Source: Bacteroidia bacterium
GTDB taxonomy: Bacteria; Bacteroidota; Bacteroidia; J057; JAIXKT01
Assembly (NCBI GenBank): GCA_026932145.1
Contig: JAIXKT010000021.1
Coordinates: forward strand, 62,001-126,000
Length of the DNA: 64,000 nt
Direction: 5' to 3'
In this document: in pieces, positions 55,734 through 64,000 of the stretch
Layout: every line of letters starts with the position of its first letter
Position numbering within the stretch: position 1 is the stretch's first letter
The notes under the pieces: generated by a model
Database searches by the model: none
Seen by the model: only the letters and a program-made list of their open reading frames with translations
What the model was told of the DNA's origin: nothing
Translations under genes and position numbers: made by a program

Positions 55734-56738
55734 TTAGTAATTAAGTTGTTCACGATAATCAGGTAAAATGGAGAGGAATTTTTGAACAGTTTGTTCTAAG
55801 GAAAGAGAACTTTTGCCGCCTGCGGCATTAAAGTGCCCGCCGCCGTCAAAGTGCAAGGCAAACTGCTGGGCACTGAACTTACCCACACTCCGAAAAGATA
55901 TTTTCACCAACTCTTTTCTATCAATAATTAAAGAAGCAAAATTAATTCCCTGAATACCAAGAGCATAATTCACCAGCCCTTCGGTGTCGCCGGTTTTAAT
56001 GTCAAACTCGCGTAACTCATCGGTTGAAATGGCCATATAAGCTGTTTTAAAATCCGGCAAAACCACTAACTTATTGTAGAGGCAATATCCCAAAAATTGA
56101 GTACGGTTAAGCGGATAATTACAGTAAATTTCATTAAAAACTTGCTGAATATCAGCTCCTTTTTCAAGAAGGTCTGCAATAGCTCGGTGCACAAACGGCG
56201 TAGTTGATTTGTACTGAAAAGATCCCGTATCTGTTAAAATACCGGTATAAAGACAGTTTGCTATTTCGGGAGTTATTAAATGAGCAGAGTCTCTTTCTAA
56301 GATAAACCTATAAACGAGTTCGGCAGTAGAACTCGCTTTGGGGTCATAAAAACTATAATGATGAAACCCTTCAGGAAATAGGTGGTGGTCTATCATAAAA
56401 GTAGGCTTAGGGTTATTTTTTAAAATAGACTCAATTGCATAGGTTCTTTCTAACCGGTTGAAATCAAGACAAATTAATAAATCAGCTTGCTGTAAGATTT
56501 TTTCCGCTTGCTCAATATTGTTTGAACCATCTAAAATTAAATGAGTTCCATATAAAAAATCTAAAAATGATGGAAAATCGGAGGGGCTTAAAAAATTAAT
56601 ATGATGCCCCAAACTTCCAAGATAATGGCCTAAACCAAGCATTGAACCGAGTGCGTCCCCGTCAGGTTTGTGATGTGTGGTAAGAACTAATCGTTTGGGG
56701 GTTTCAAGAAATTGATTCAGTGCTGTTAAATTTTCCAT
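55734..56738 (-). CDS. DHH-family phosphoesterase (NrnA-like oligoribonuclease / pAp phosphatase)
   Basis: From ATG 56738 it has 334 residues. DHH-domain motifs are HHKPDGDALGS, CLDFNRLER and MIDHH; the DHHA1 substrate-binding motif GGGHFNAAGG is near the end. By homology it degrades nanoRNA and dephosphorylates pAp. A longer frame to 56786 is rejected because its N-terminus (basic, aromatic) is untypical. A -7 element lies 10 bases upstream. Confidence 0.9.
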   Translation of the reverse strand: MENLTALNQFLETPKRLVLTTHHKPDGDALGSMLGLGHYLGSLGHHINFLSPSDFPSFLDFLYGTHLILDGSNNIEQAEKILQQADLLICLDFNRLERTYAIESILKNNPKPTFMIDHHLFPEGFHHYSFYDPKASSTAELVYRFILERDSAHLITPEIANCLYTGILTDTGSFQYKSTTPFVHRAIADLLEKGADIQQVFNEIYCNYPLNRTQFLGYCLYNKLVVLPDFKTAYMAISTDELREFDIKTGDTEGLVNYALGIQGINFASLIIDRKELVKISFRSVGKFSAQQFALHFDGGGHFNAAGGKSSLSLEQTVQKFLSILPDYREQLNY

Positions 56739-56748
56739 TTTACGTAGG

Positions 56749-56756
56749 CAAAAATA
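56749..56756 (-). promoter_or_regulatory. candidate -7 element of the DHH-AhpD-amidohydrolase-RqcH operon
   Basis: TATTTTTG on the minus strand, 10 bases before ATG 56738. Confidence 0.45.
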
Positions 56757-56834
56757 CTTTTTTTTCCTAACAACAATAATGCACAAAAAGTTAGTATGAA
56801 CCCATAAATACAGTTAAAAATTAGGGAAATGAAT

Positions 56835-57491
56835 TTATTTATATAAACCGATATTTTCGGATTCTACTATTACGCAACCTTCTTTTTTTGTTAAGGCCAA
56901 GATGTACAGGCACTTAGCGACTTGTTTGGCATGAATGGCGCGTAAACGTCTTAATTTTCCTACCATAAGGCAATGCAGTTTGGGTAATAACCATTGGAAT
57001 ATCAGTTCAGTACTTCTACGTTTGGGCCTTTTTCCCAGCAAAAGCGAGGGTCGCACAATTCCCAAAGAATTAAAGCGGCATGAGATAAGGGCTTGTTCTA
57101 AGCGGGCTTTGGTTCTGTTGTAAAAAAAAGCTGAATGTAGAGATGCGCCGGTAGCCGTTATAACCCAAAATCCGGTTGCGCCCTGTTGCAGAACATTTTG
57201 AGCAACAAGCATAGGATATTCATAATCAATAGTTTCAAATGCACTTTGGCTGCCGGCATCTGCTAATGTTGTGCCTATGCAGCAAAAAACATCAGTGCAA
57301 TAAACCTCCGGAAAAGCCTCTTTTAAAGTAGGGAAATCCGTAATAATCTCTCTTATCTTGGAATTATTGATTCCGAAAGGTTTCCTATTAAACAAAATAA
57401 CTTCATCAAAATCAGTACTTTGTAGTAGAAAATCTACTAAAAAACTACCTATTAATCCACTGCCTCCGATGATCAAAGCTTTTCGGTACAT
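56835..57491 (-). CDS. atypical SDR / TIP30 (HTATIP2)-like NAD(P)-binding protein
   Basis: At 218 residues it begins with a Rossmann motif (ALIIGGSGLIGSFLVD) and continues with FCCIGTT, VITATGASLHSAFFYNRTKARLEQAL and GIVRPSLLLGKR, the pattern of the HTATIP2-like atypical SDR group. The Tyr-x3-Lys catalytic pair is replaced by YNRTK (Tyr-Asn-Arg-Thr-Lys), which preserves spacing. Function is not known in bacteria. Confidence 0.82.
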   Translation of the reverse strand: MYRKALIIGGSGLIGSFLVDFLLQSTDFDEVILFNRKPFGINNSKIREIITDFPTLKEAFPEVYCTDVFCCIGTTLADAGSQSAFETIDYEYPMLVAQNVLQQGATGFWVITATGASLHSAFFYNRTKARLEQALISCRFNSLGIVRPSLLLGKRPKRRSTELIFQWLLPKLHCLMVGKLRRLRAIHAKQVAKCLYILALTKKEGCVIVESENIGLYK

Positions 57492-57727
57492 TTTTCTATG
57501 TCTAAGAAAAATTAAGATTAGATGTTGGTAAAAATACCTGCGTTGAATATTTTTTTAGAAATGGTATTTTGCAAACATTCAGATTATCAATATATTGCAG
57601 AATACTCAGTTTGATTTGGTTTTGATGTTTTTTGAAAAGAGAGAGATTTTGCATGATATTTTTTGGGGAAATAATGAGAAACGATTTTTTAATAAATATT
57701 TGGCAGAGAAAAGCAGGATTATTTTTT

Positions 57728-57735
57728 TAGTTTTG
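57728..57735 (+). promoter_or_regulatory. -7 element of tRNA-Ser
   Basis: TAGTTTTG ends eight bases before the tRNA 5' end, ideal spacing for transcription starting at or near the mature end. The rest of the 252-base gap upstream is AT-rich with nothing else recognised. Confidence 0.55.
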
Positions 57736-57743
57736 CGGCTGAA

Positions 57744-57830
57744 AGAGAGTTGTCAGAGTGGTTGAATGAGCGCGACTCGAAATCGCGTGTACGTGAGAAC
57801 GTATCGAGGGTTCGAATCCCTCACTCTCTG
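57744..57830 (+). tRNA. tRNA-Ser (CGA)
   Basis: 87 nt; acceptor AGAGAGT/ACTCTCT, anticodon stem CGCGA/TCGCG with loop CTCGAAA giving CGA, and a long variable arm. CCA not encoded. Its last 10 bases overlap the 3' end of lolD on the opposite strand. Confidence 0.93.
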
Positions 57831-58495
57831 CTCAGTGTTGGTTCAGCCACAAATCTGCCATCTTGAATAAACAATTTACGGTGGGCCATATTGGCAAGTG
57901 TTGGGTTATGGGTAGCAATCAGCAAAGATGTTTGCTGATTATCAGCTAATTCTCTGAATAATTGAAACAGTAATTCACTATTTTTAGAATCTAAATTTCC
58001 GGTGGGTTCATCAGCCAGAATCAGTTTTGGTCTGTTCATCAAGGCTCTTGCTACTGCAACCCGTTGCTGCTCACCTCCGGAAAGTTCATTAGGCTTATGG
58101 TCTTTTCTACCCTCCAAACCTAAAATGGCCAAAAGCTCTTCTGCCCGCTGCCGAGTTTCTGATAACAGTTTTCCGCTAATCAAGGCCGGAATCGTAACAT
58201 TCTCACAAGCAGTAAGTTCCGGTATTAATTGATGAAATTGAAAAATAAACCCTAACTGCTGATTTCGGAAAATAGCCTGCTGTTTAGCGGACATTTTTAA
58301 GATGTCAATTTGGTTAAAGAAAATTTCCCCGGAATCAGGTGTATCTAACGTACCTAATAGTTGTAACAAGGTGCTTTTACCGGCTCCGGAAGTTCCCAAA
58401 AGAGATACCATTTCACCGGATTGAATTTCCAATGAAACACCTTGTAAAACACACAAGCTACCGTATTTTTTAGTTAAATTATTGGCTAATAGCAT
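57821..58495 (-). CDS. LolD-type ABC transporter ATP-binding protein
   Basis: A 224-residue ATPase with Walker [11 protein letters not shown] (34-41), Q-loop region [18 protein letters not shown], signature [15 protein letters not shown] and Walker [14 protein letters not shown]. The [12 protein letters not shown] pattern is the LolD/MacB-like class that drives lipoprotein release or efflux. The gene order after ccmB raises the possibility that it partners that protein, but the sequence is not CcmA-like. The stop codon (57821-57823) falls inside the tRNA-Ser sequence. Confidence 0.87.
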   Translation of the reverse strand: MLLANNLTKKYGSLCVLQGVSLEIQSGEMVSLLGTSGAGKSTLLQLLGTLDTPDSGEIFFNQIDILKMSAKQQAIFRNQQLGFIFQFHQLIPELTACENVTIPALISGKLLSETRQRAEELLAILGLEGRKDHKPNELSGGEQQRVAVARALMNRPKLILADEPTGNLDSKNSELLFQLFRELADNQQTSLLIATHNPTLANMAHRKLFIQDGRFVAEPTLSRE

Positions 58496-58516
58496 TTTAA
58501 AAAAATAAATATAAAG

Positions 58517-59176
58517 CTAATCTACCCAAAGCAGCGGAAACAACAAAACCGATAGACTTGCAAAAACACCTGTGATTCCAATAAGAATCTGTATTTCAGA
58601 GGCTTGCCAATGCGCAATTCCTTCGATAGATTTTCGGGTTAAGCTAACATTATTGGCTAAAACGGGCAGTAAAATAGGGAAACTTAGCACCGCTAACAAC
58701 GTTCCTTGTCGTGTGGCTTTGGCGGCTATTGCTGACAGTAAGGTGCTGCTAATAGCCACACACCAACTACCCGCCACAATGGCTAACCAAAACCATAACG
58801 GCTGCTCTATATCCGGGCCAGATAATACCCAAAATAAAAAAGTAGTTACCAAACTTAGAAAACCCAACAAAATGGCATTATAAATCATTTTGGCTATTAT
58901 TACCGCCATAGGCGAAACTAAATTATACCAATATAACTGCTGTTCTGCTGGCTCTGCCAAAAAACTCTTTGCATTAGCATTAATACTCATAAAAACAATT
59001 ACTAACCAAGTAATTAAGTTCCATGTAGCCGGTTGGATGCTATCCTGAACCTGCATAGCAACCATAAAGACCATGCACATTCCGTATAAAACAAGCCCAT
59101 TAATAGCGTATCGCTGCCGCCACTCTACTAATATCTCTTTGCGTAATAAACTACCTATTTGTTGTGCTAACTTCAT
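58517..59176 (-). CDS. ccmB: heme exporter protein CcmB
   Basis: At 219 residues with about six TM segments. The N-terminal LLRKEILVEWRQRYAINGLVLYG matches the CcmB family of cytochrome c maturation. The usual partners CcmA and CcmC are not seen here: a LolD-type ATPase gene follows after 21 bases and asnB ends 13 bases upstream. Confidence 0.83.
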   Translation of the reverse strand: MKLAQQIGSLLRKEILVEWRQRYAINGLVLYGMCMVFMVAMQVQDSIQPATWNLITWLVIVFMSINANAKSFLAEPAEQQLYWYNLVSPMAVIIAKMIYNAILLGFLSLVTTFLFWVLSGPDIEQPLWFWLAIVAGSWCVAISSTLLSAIAAKATRQGTLLAVLSFPILLPVLANNVSLTRKSIEGIAHWQASEIQILIGITGVFASLSVLLFPLLWVD

Positions 59177-59189
59177 AGTAATAAAGTTA

Positions 59190-61031
59190 TTATAGTTTTT
59201 CCTTTGCCCATTGATGTAAGATAAACAGGTTCCAGACTTGGTTAAATTTATTCAAATTTCCATGCTGAAATTGATGTAGCACTTCGGTAACTTTTGCTGC
59301 TTTTAGCCAACCATAACGATTTACAACTGCAGGTGAAAGAGTTTCTTCTAATAAACTGCGAAGTTCTTGGCGTAGAAATCTCCGTAACATATCCACAGGG
59401 AGCGCAAAACCATACTTAGGATGATTTAGCAAAGAATAAGGAACGTACTGATAAAGAACCTTTTTACTTAAATATTTGCTGATAGAACCACGTATTTTAA
59501 GTTTTGGGCTAATATTTAAAGCAACTTTAAGAACCTCTAAATCCAAAAAAGGAACCCTGCCTTCTAAGGAAAACTGCATAGTACACCGGTCGGCTTTAGT
59601 CAAGAGCAAGTCCGGAAGGTAATAATGAAGATCAAAAAAAGCCTGTTCTTCAGCAGCCGTTAGACTTCGGGCAAGTTGCCAATGCTCTTGTAAAGGTGAA
59701 AACGTTATAGAACTACAAAATAGTTCTTGAATCTCTTTTTGCCTAAATTGATAATTTTCTTGAGAAAATAAATTAGTTTTAAATCGCTTACTATCAATTT
59801 TTTCATCAAAAAAGCCAATAAATCTTCCAAAGTTTGGATTATACTTAGTAAGTAGCGGAAGTAGTGTCTTGATTCCGGCCCTGATAATCGGATTTTGCAA
59901 TTTCTCTGCCCAGAGGTAAGACCCATAGCCCAGCATAATCTCATCTCCACCTTCGCCACTCAAAACAACCGAAACATACTTCCGAGCTAAGTGAGAAACT
60001 AAACGCATTGGAAACGTAGAAGTATCCCCAAAAGGCTCATCGTATGTATTTATGTACTCCGGAAAATGATCTAAAACCTCCCGAGAATCTAATATAAACT
60101 CATGATGCTCTGTACCAAGATGTTTAGCTATTTTTTGTGCATATTCGGATTCGTTGTGAATGGAATCTTTAAACCCAATAGTAAATGTATTGATTGTTTT
60201 TGAACTGACGGATTTAGCCAAAGAAGCGAGTAAGGTAGAATCTGTTCCGGCACTAAAAAAAACACCCACCGGAACATCGCTAATTAATTGCCGCTTAACA
60301 GCATTTTTTAACACTTCATGGTATTGATTTATAGCTACTTCCTCTTCTGTAATAACTGTTTTCTGAATAAAATCAGATAATTGGAAAAATGTATCCTGCT
60401 TGATTCCTGATGCTGAAATTTTCCAAAATTGCCCTTGTGGAAAACGTTGAATTTCTCGGTAAATAGTATTCCTCCCGGGAATAAACCCTAAATATAAAAA
60501 ATTGGCAATGGATTCAAGATTAACATCTGAGGTATTAAAAACAGCTTTAATAGATTTAATTTCAGATGCAAAAAATAATTTTTTCTGATACGATGCCCAA
60601 AAGAGCGGCTTTATGCCAACGGGGTCGCGTGCCAACCATAAACATTTTTCGTGAGTGTCCCAAATAGCTAAGGCAAACATTCCGTTTAGCTGCGAAAAAA
60701 AAGAATGCCCAAAATGAGCAAAACCCTCTAAAATAACCTCTGTATCGGATTGAGTCCGTAATGGATAAGGAATTTTTGACGCAAGTTCTTGATAATTATA
60801 AACTTCACCATTATAAACTATCACAAACCGTTTATCTCTTGACCAAAAAGGCTGATTGGCACTTTCGGATAAGTCTATAATACTTAACCGTTTATGACCA
60901 AGTCCAACATTTAAGTCTGTATAAGTTCCTGTTGCGTCCGGCCCTCGGTGAGCTATCGGAGCAATCATTTTTTGAACTATTTCAAGGCTGGCATTTTCGG
61001 AAAAATCTACGTAACCCGCAATTCCACACAT
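59190..61031 (-). CDS. asnB: asparagine synthase (glutamine-hydrolysing)
   Basis: At 613 residues the N-terminal nucleophile Cys2 (MCGIAGYVDF) begins the glutaminase domain, with GHKRLSIIDLS and YNGEVYNYQEL. The synthetase domain follows with VPVGVFFSAGTDSTLLA, ANDEPFGD-like NTYDEPFGDTS and VVLSGEGGDEIMLGYG. The PP-loop reads SAGTDS rather than the more common SGGxDS. Whether it makes free asparagine or modifies another compound cannot be told from sequence. It starts four bases after the nadC stop. Confidence 0.88.
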   Translation of the reverse strand: MCGIAGYVDFSENASLEIVQKMIAPIAHRGPDATGTYTDLNVGLGHKRLSIIDLSESANQPFWSRDKRFVIVYNGEVYNYQELASKIPYPLRTQSDTEVILEGFAHFGHSFFSQLNGMFALAIWDTHEKCLWLARDPVGIKPLFWASYQKKLFFASEIKSIKAVFNTSDVNLESIANFLYLGFIPGRNTIYREIQRFPQGQFWKISASGIKQDTFFQLSDFIQKTVITEEEVAINQYHEVLKNAVKRQLISDVPVGVFFSAGTDSTLLASLAKSVSSKTINTFTIGFKDSIHNESEYAQKIAKHLGTEHHEFILDSREVLDHFPEYINTYDEPFGDTSTFPMRLVSHLARKYVSVVLSGEGGDEIMLGYGSYLWAEKLQNPIIRAGIKTLLPLLTKYNPNFGRFIGFFDEKIDSKRFKTNLFSQENYQFRQKEIQELFCSSITFSPLQEHWQLARSLTAAEEQAFFDLHYYLPDLLLTKADRCTMQFSLEGRVPFLDLEVLKVALNISPKLKIRGSISKYLSKKVLYQYVPYSLLNHPKYGFALPVDMLRRFLRQELRSLLEETLSPAVVNRYGWLKAAKVTEVLHQFQHGNLNKFNQVWNLFILHQWAKEKL

Positions 61032-61035
61032 GGCC

Positions 61036-61890
61036 TTAAAAGGCTTTTAGGCTAATATCTAAACTTTTTACAGAATGGGTAAGTGCTCCCATAGAAATAA
61101 AATCAACGCCGGGAAGAGCTTTAGAAGCTAAGTTTTCTAAGGTAATATTACCGGAAACTTCTACTAAATAACGGCCATTTATTATCGAAACGGCTTCCGC
61201 TATCATGGTAGGCGGCATATTATCCAGTAAAATAATATCCATTCCGCCGGTTGCAATGGCTTCTTGAACTTCCGTTAGATTTCTACATTCGATTTCGATA
61301 CGTAGTTTTTGTTGATTTTTTTGGCAAAACGTAACAGCTTGACGCAAAGCTGCAGCTATACCACCGGCATAGTCAATATGGTTATCTTTGATAAGTATCA
61401 TATCATACAAGCCAAAACGGTGGTTTTCACCTCCGCCAATTACTACTGCCCATTTTTCTAAATGCCGGATAAGTGGTGTAGTTTTACGGGTATCTAATAC
61501 TTTACACTTTGTACCTTTTAGTATTTGCACCGCAGTGGCAGCCATAGCAGCTATCCCGCTCATACGTTGTAAAGAATTGAGTACTAACCTCTCAGCAGAT
61601 AGTATAGAGCGAGCAGAACCCGAGATTTCAAAGACAATATCACCGACTTTTACGGCTGAACCGTCTGAAATAATGGGTTTAAAGTGTAATGTGTTGTCTA
61701 TTTTTCTGAACACCTGTTCGGCAAACTGGACACCTGCAATAACGCCGTTTTCTTTTATTAGGCAGCGAGCACGTCTCATACTTTCAAGCGGAATTGTAGC
61801 CAATGAAGTAACATCCCCCGCTCCAATGTCTTCTATTAATGCTTGATTAATAATACGTTCTATTTCTGGGTGGTGCAAAAAGTCAATCAT
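61036..61890 (-). CDS. nadC: nicotinate-nucleotide pyrophosphorylase (carboxylating)
   Basis: Converts quinolinate and PRPP to nicotinate mononucleotide in NAD synthesis. ATG 61890 gives 284 residues. Motifs are DIGAGDVTS, LIKENGVIAGVQFAEQVF, LQRMSGIAA, LDTRKTTPLIRHLEKWAV, GGGENHRFGLYDMILIKDNHI, IEIECRN and DFISMGALTHSV. A 21-codon upstream extension is rejected because it would run through the -7 element and terminator. It starts just after its own promoter. Confidence 0.95.
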   Translation of the reverse strand: MIDFLHHPEIERIINQALIEDIGAGDVTSLATIPLESMRRARCLIKENGVIAGVQFAEQVFRKIDNTLHFKPIISDGSAVKVGDIVFEISGSARSILSAERLVLNSLQRMSGIAAMAATAVQILKGTKCKVLDTRKTTPLIRHLEKWAVVIGGGENHRFGLYDMILIKDNHIDYAGGIAAALRQAVTFCQKNQQKLRIEIECRNLTEVQEAIATGGMDIILLDNMPPTMIAEAVSIINGRYLVEVSGNITLENLASKALPGVDFISMGALTHSVKSLDISLKAF

Positions 61891-61899
61891 ACGTGGGGG

Positions 61900-61907
61900 C
61901 AAAGGTA
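61900..61907 (-). promoter_or_regulatory. -7 element of nadC
   Basis: TACCTTTG on the minus strand ends nine bases before ATG 61890 and directly follows the upstream terminator. Confidence 0.55.
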
Positions 61908-61942
61908 AAAAAAAAACGGTCTCAGCTAACCCGCCAAGACCG
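61908..61942 (-). terminator. intrinsic terminator of the DUF4783 gene
   Basis: On the minus strand CGGTCT (61942-61937), a 14-base loop and AGACCG (61922-61917) are followed by a T-run (61916-61908). It ends where the nadC -7 element begins. Confidence 0.8.
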
Positions 61943-61964
61943 CATACACACACAACACAATGTT

Positions 61965-62378
61965 TTACCTGTCCATTTCAAAGCGTATTTGCTCTATCAG
62001 AAATGAACCGCCATTACGTTTTAAAAAAATATTCGTATCATAATTGCCTCGCGCACTTTGATACGTACCTACGGCATAGTATGTGTCCCCTGAACTCCCT
62101 TTGTGTACAATAGCAAAGGAACGTACCGGGTTGTTGGCAAAAAAATCCCGTATTACAAACTGTGCCTGAGCCTTTGCATAATCTTGATCGGTTTTGCCTA
62201 CCGTTATCTCAACGTTGTTGTTGAAATACGCCGATAAAGCTACTGCATCGCCCGTCCGGATACATTGTTCTATTTTATTAAAAACATCATCCTGAGCGTA
62301 GCTTGTTGAAAACAAGCTAAGTAGTAGAACCAACCAAGAAAAAGATGCGGCTCTCATAGGTTTATAATTCACGTTCAT
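61965..62378 (-). CDS. DUF4783 family secreted protein
   Basis: About 137 residues from ATG 62378. A signal peptide ends near SYAQ. The mature part resembles a small SnoaL/NTF2-like fold (FNKIEQCIRTGDAVALSAYFNNNVEITVG, QAQFVIRDFFANNPVRSFAIVHKG). DUF4783 proteins are common in Bacteroidota and, as I recall, often sit beside nadC as here, but have no assigned function. A TTG at 62390 and an ATG at 62357 are alternative starts. Confidence 0.78.
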   Translation of the reverse strand: MNVNYKPMRAASFSWLVLLLSLFSTSYAQDDVFNKIEQCIRTGDAVALSAYFNNNVEITVGKTDQDYAKAQAQFVIRDFFANNPVRSFAIVHKGSSGDTYYAVGTYQSARGNYDTNIFLKRNGGSFLIEQIRFEMDR

Positions 62379-62461
62379 AAATCGTGCCAAAGTTTTAAAA
62401 TTTGTGAAAAATGTGTGTATGCGATTGTTTTCTGACTTTCTAAGGGTAAAGTATCGTAAAA

Positions 62462-64000
62462 TTACGTTTTTATTTGATTTGAAAAACCAACAGTTGGTAA
62501 TGTGTTAAGTGTGTGTTGTAAATTTCTAAGGCAGGTATCTTTTCCCAATAATTCGGAAATCTCAAAGAGTGCAGGCCCCGAAGCACTCCCCGTAAGTGCT
62601 AAACGAAATATTTGTAATACCTTTCCTATTTGAACGCCCTGTTTTTCAGCTACTTCTTGCGCTACTTTGTGTAGCGTCTCGCTATGCCAGTCTGAAACAT
62701 CTTTCCAAGCAGTGATTATATTTTCGATAAATAATCGGGATTCCGGATTCCATTTTTTGGAGATAACCTGAGCATCATAATTTTGTATGGGTTTGAAAAA
62801 ATAATCCCCTATGGTTGCAAATTCAGGGATTTTGGTAACCCTTTCTTTGAGCAAGTTTAGAATTTTGATTAAGGTAAAGTCATCCGGTAGAGAATAATTA
62901 TGTTCCAATAAAATAGGTTTTACATTTTGCAATAGATTTTCATCAGATAAAGCTCTTAAATAAGTTTGGTTAAACCAAGCGGCTTTGTGCTGGTCAAATT
63001 TAGTTCCGGATTTTCCTACGCGCTCTAATGAAAAAAGTTCAATTAGTTTTTCTTTACTCATAACTTCATGGTCATTACCGGGGTTCCAACCTAATAAAGC
63101 TAAGAAGTTAATAAAGGCTTCGGGAAGGTATCCGGCTTCTTTATATCCTGAAGATATTTCTCCGGTTTCTGGATCTTTCCATGTAAGCGGGAATACGGGA
63201 AATCCTAATCTATCGCCATCTCGTTTGCTTAGTTTCCCATTGCCGTCCGGCTTTAATAAAAGTGGTAAATGCGCAAACTTAGGCATTGTTTCTTCCCAAC
63301 CAAAAGCGCGATACAGTAAAATGTGGAGTGGGGTAGAGGGCAACCATTCTTCCCCGCGTATTACGTGGGTGATGTGCATGAGGTGGTCATCTACCACATT
63401 GGCTAAGTGATAAGTAGGCATTCCGTCGCTTTTAAGTAGTACTTTATCGTCTATTTGTGAGCTATGAACAACTACCCAACCTCGAATTTCATCATGAAAA
63501 CGAATTTCTTCTTTTCTGGGAACTTTCAGTCTGATAACGTAAGGTTCTTGATTTTCGATTCGTTGTTTTACTTCACCGGCGGGTAAGGTGAGACTGTTTT
63601 TCATAGAACTACGCACAACAGCATTGTATTGTGGAGATTTAACTCCGGCAGCTTCTAATTTTTGGCGCATAATTTCTAAATCAGCTTCTGTATCAAAAGC
63701 ATAATAGGCAGTTCCATTGGTTACAAGTTGTTCTGCATATTGACGGTAAATAGCTTTCCGTTCACTTTGGCGGTAGGGAGCATCTGGGCCACCTAAATGC
63801 GGACCATAATCAAACTCAATACCGCACCAAGCCAAAGATTTAATAATATACTCTTCCGCACCGGGAACATAGCGGTTCTGGTCGGTGTCTTCTATCCGAA
63901 GTAAAAAATCCCCATGATGTTTTTTAGCAAATAAATAGTTAAATAAAGCAGTCCGAACACCGCCAATATGTAACGGCCCCGTAGGGCTGGGAGCAAAGCG
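62462..64000 (-). CDS. gltX: glutamyl-tRNA synthetase, 5' end beyond the window
   Basis: The minus-strand frame is open to the window end and begins RFAPSPTGPLHIGGVRTALFN, so only the first few codons are missing. It has the class I HIGH-like motif HIGG, the RIEDTDQNRY block, LPLLLKPDGNGKLSKRDGD (KMSKS-like KLSKR) and an anticodon-binding C-terminal region. The visible part is 512 residues. Its ATG at 63835 is internal and is not the start. Confidence 0.94.
   Translation of the reverse strand, partial: RFAPSPTGPLHIGGVRTALFNYLFAKKHHGDFLLRIEDTDQNRYVPGAEEYIIKSLAWCGIEFDYGPHLGGPDAPYRQSERKAIYRQYAEQLVTNGTAYYAFDTEADLEIMRQKLEAAGVKSPQYNAVVRSSMKNSLTLPAGEVKQRIENQEPYVIRLKVPRKEEIRFHDEIRGWVVVHSSQIDDKVLLKSDGMPTYHLANVVDDHLMHITHVIRGEEWLPSTPLHILLYRAFGWEETMPKFAHLPLLLKPDGNGKLSKRDGDRLGFPVFPLTWKDPETGEISSGYKEAGYLPEAFINFLALLGWNPGNDHEVMSKEKLIELFSLERVGKSGTKFDQHKAAWFNQTYLRALSDENLLQNVKPILLEHNYSLPDDFTLIKILNLLKERVTKIPEFATIGDYFFKPIQNYDAQVISKKWNPESRLFIENIITAWKDVSDWHSETLHKVAQEVAEKQGVQIGKVLQIFRLALTGSASGPALFEISELLGKDTCLRNLQHTLNTLPTVGFSNQIKT

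Noticed and set aside
57821-58495. LolD-like ATPase as CcmA
   Set aside because: Q-loop and signature sequences are of the LolD/MacB class, even though ccmB is adjacent.
61891-61953. N-terminal extension of NadC
   Set aside because: It runs through a -7 element and an intrinsic terminator; the family starts near MIDFLHHP.

Overview
The window is a low-GC stretch of a Bacteroidota chromosome. Evidence for the phylum: families largely confined to it (DUF3098, DUF4783), a protein with a type IX secretion C-terminal sorting domain, repeated TAnnTTTG-type -7 promoter elements with almost no Shine-Dalgarno sequences, and a tRNA-tuf-secE-nusG-rplKAJL-rpoBC operon in Bacteroidota order. I cannot name the genus. 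Most of the window is ordinary core chromosome with one insertion sequence. I see no CRISPR array, prophage or rRNA genes.

Layout. 1-3.1 kb: a truncated hypothetical gene, a PLP-fold enzyme and dapF, overlapping and co-directional. 3.1-8.3 kb (minus): a PolX/PHP protein with a degenerate polymerase site, a secreted PHP-like protein with a T9SS tail, a nitrilase-family amidohydrolase and a cyclophilin. 8.5-12.1 kb: a DnaQ/GIY-YIG fusion nuclease, a small unknown gene, a MacA-like adaptor and an ArsR-type repressor with three operator-like repeats. 12.5-13.9 kb: an intact IS5-family element lying against the start of an amino-acid permease gene. 14-28 kb (plus): permease, lipoprotein, pdxH, TonB-dependent receptor, RmlD-like reductase, orphan MoxR, SpoIID protein, a TolC plus NHLP-type HlyD pair, lipoprotein, trxB and an FAD oxidoreductase. 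28-38 kb: tilS, a Wza/Wzc polysaccharide export pair, metallophosphoesterase, RlpA, a class III CoA-transferase and a secreted 15-residue-repeat protein.

38-51 kb (minus): the transcription/translation operon, beginning with four tRNA genes, then tuf, tRNA-Trp, secE, nusG, four ribosomal protein genes, rpoB and rpoC. A 24-bp hairpin sits between rplL and rpoB, and an 18-bp terminator follows rpoC. 51-64 kb: DUF3098, a zinc-ribbon GTPase, an RqcH/amidohydrolase/AhpD-like/DHH-phosphoesterase operon, a TIP30-like protein, tRNA-Ser, LolD, CcmB, asparagine synthetase, nadC, a DUF4783 protein and the body of gltX.

The least explained item is the 689-residue secreted, very basic protein at 36.1-38.2 kb. 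It carries about 21 copies of a 15-residue repeat, and the last eleven carry a cysteine at a fixed position. Other points of interest are a zinc-ribbon P-loop GTPase of unknown role, an NHLP-class adaptor with no ABC transporter or peptide gene beside it, -7 elements only 3-7 nt before several start codons (suggesting leaderless mRNAs), and the IS insertion that separates a possible in-frame ATG from the permease gene.
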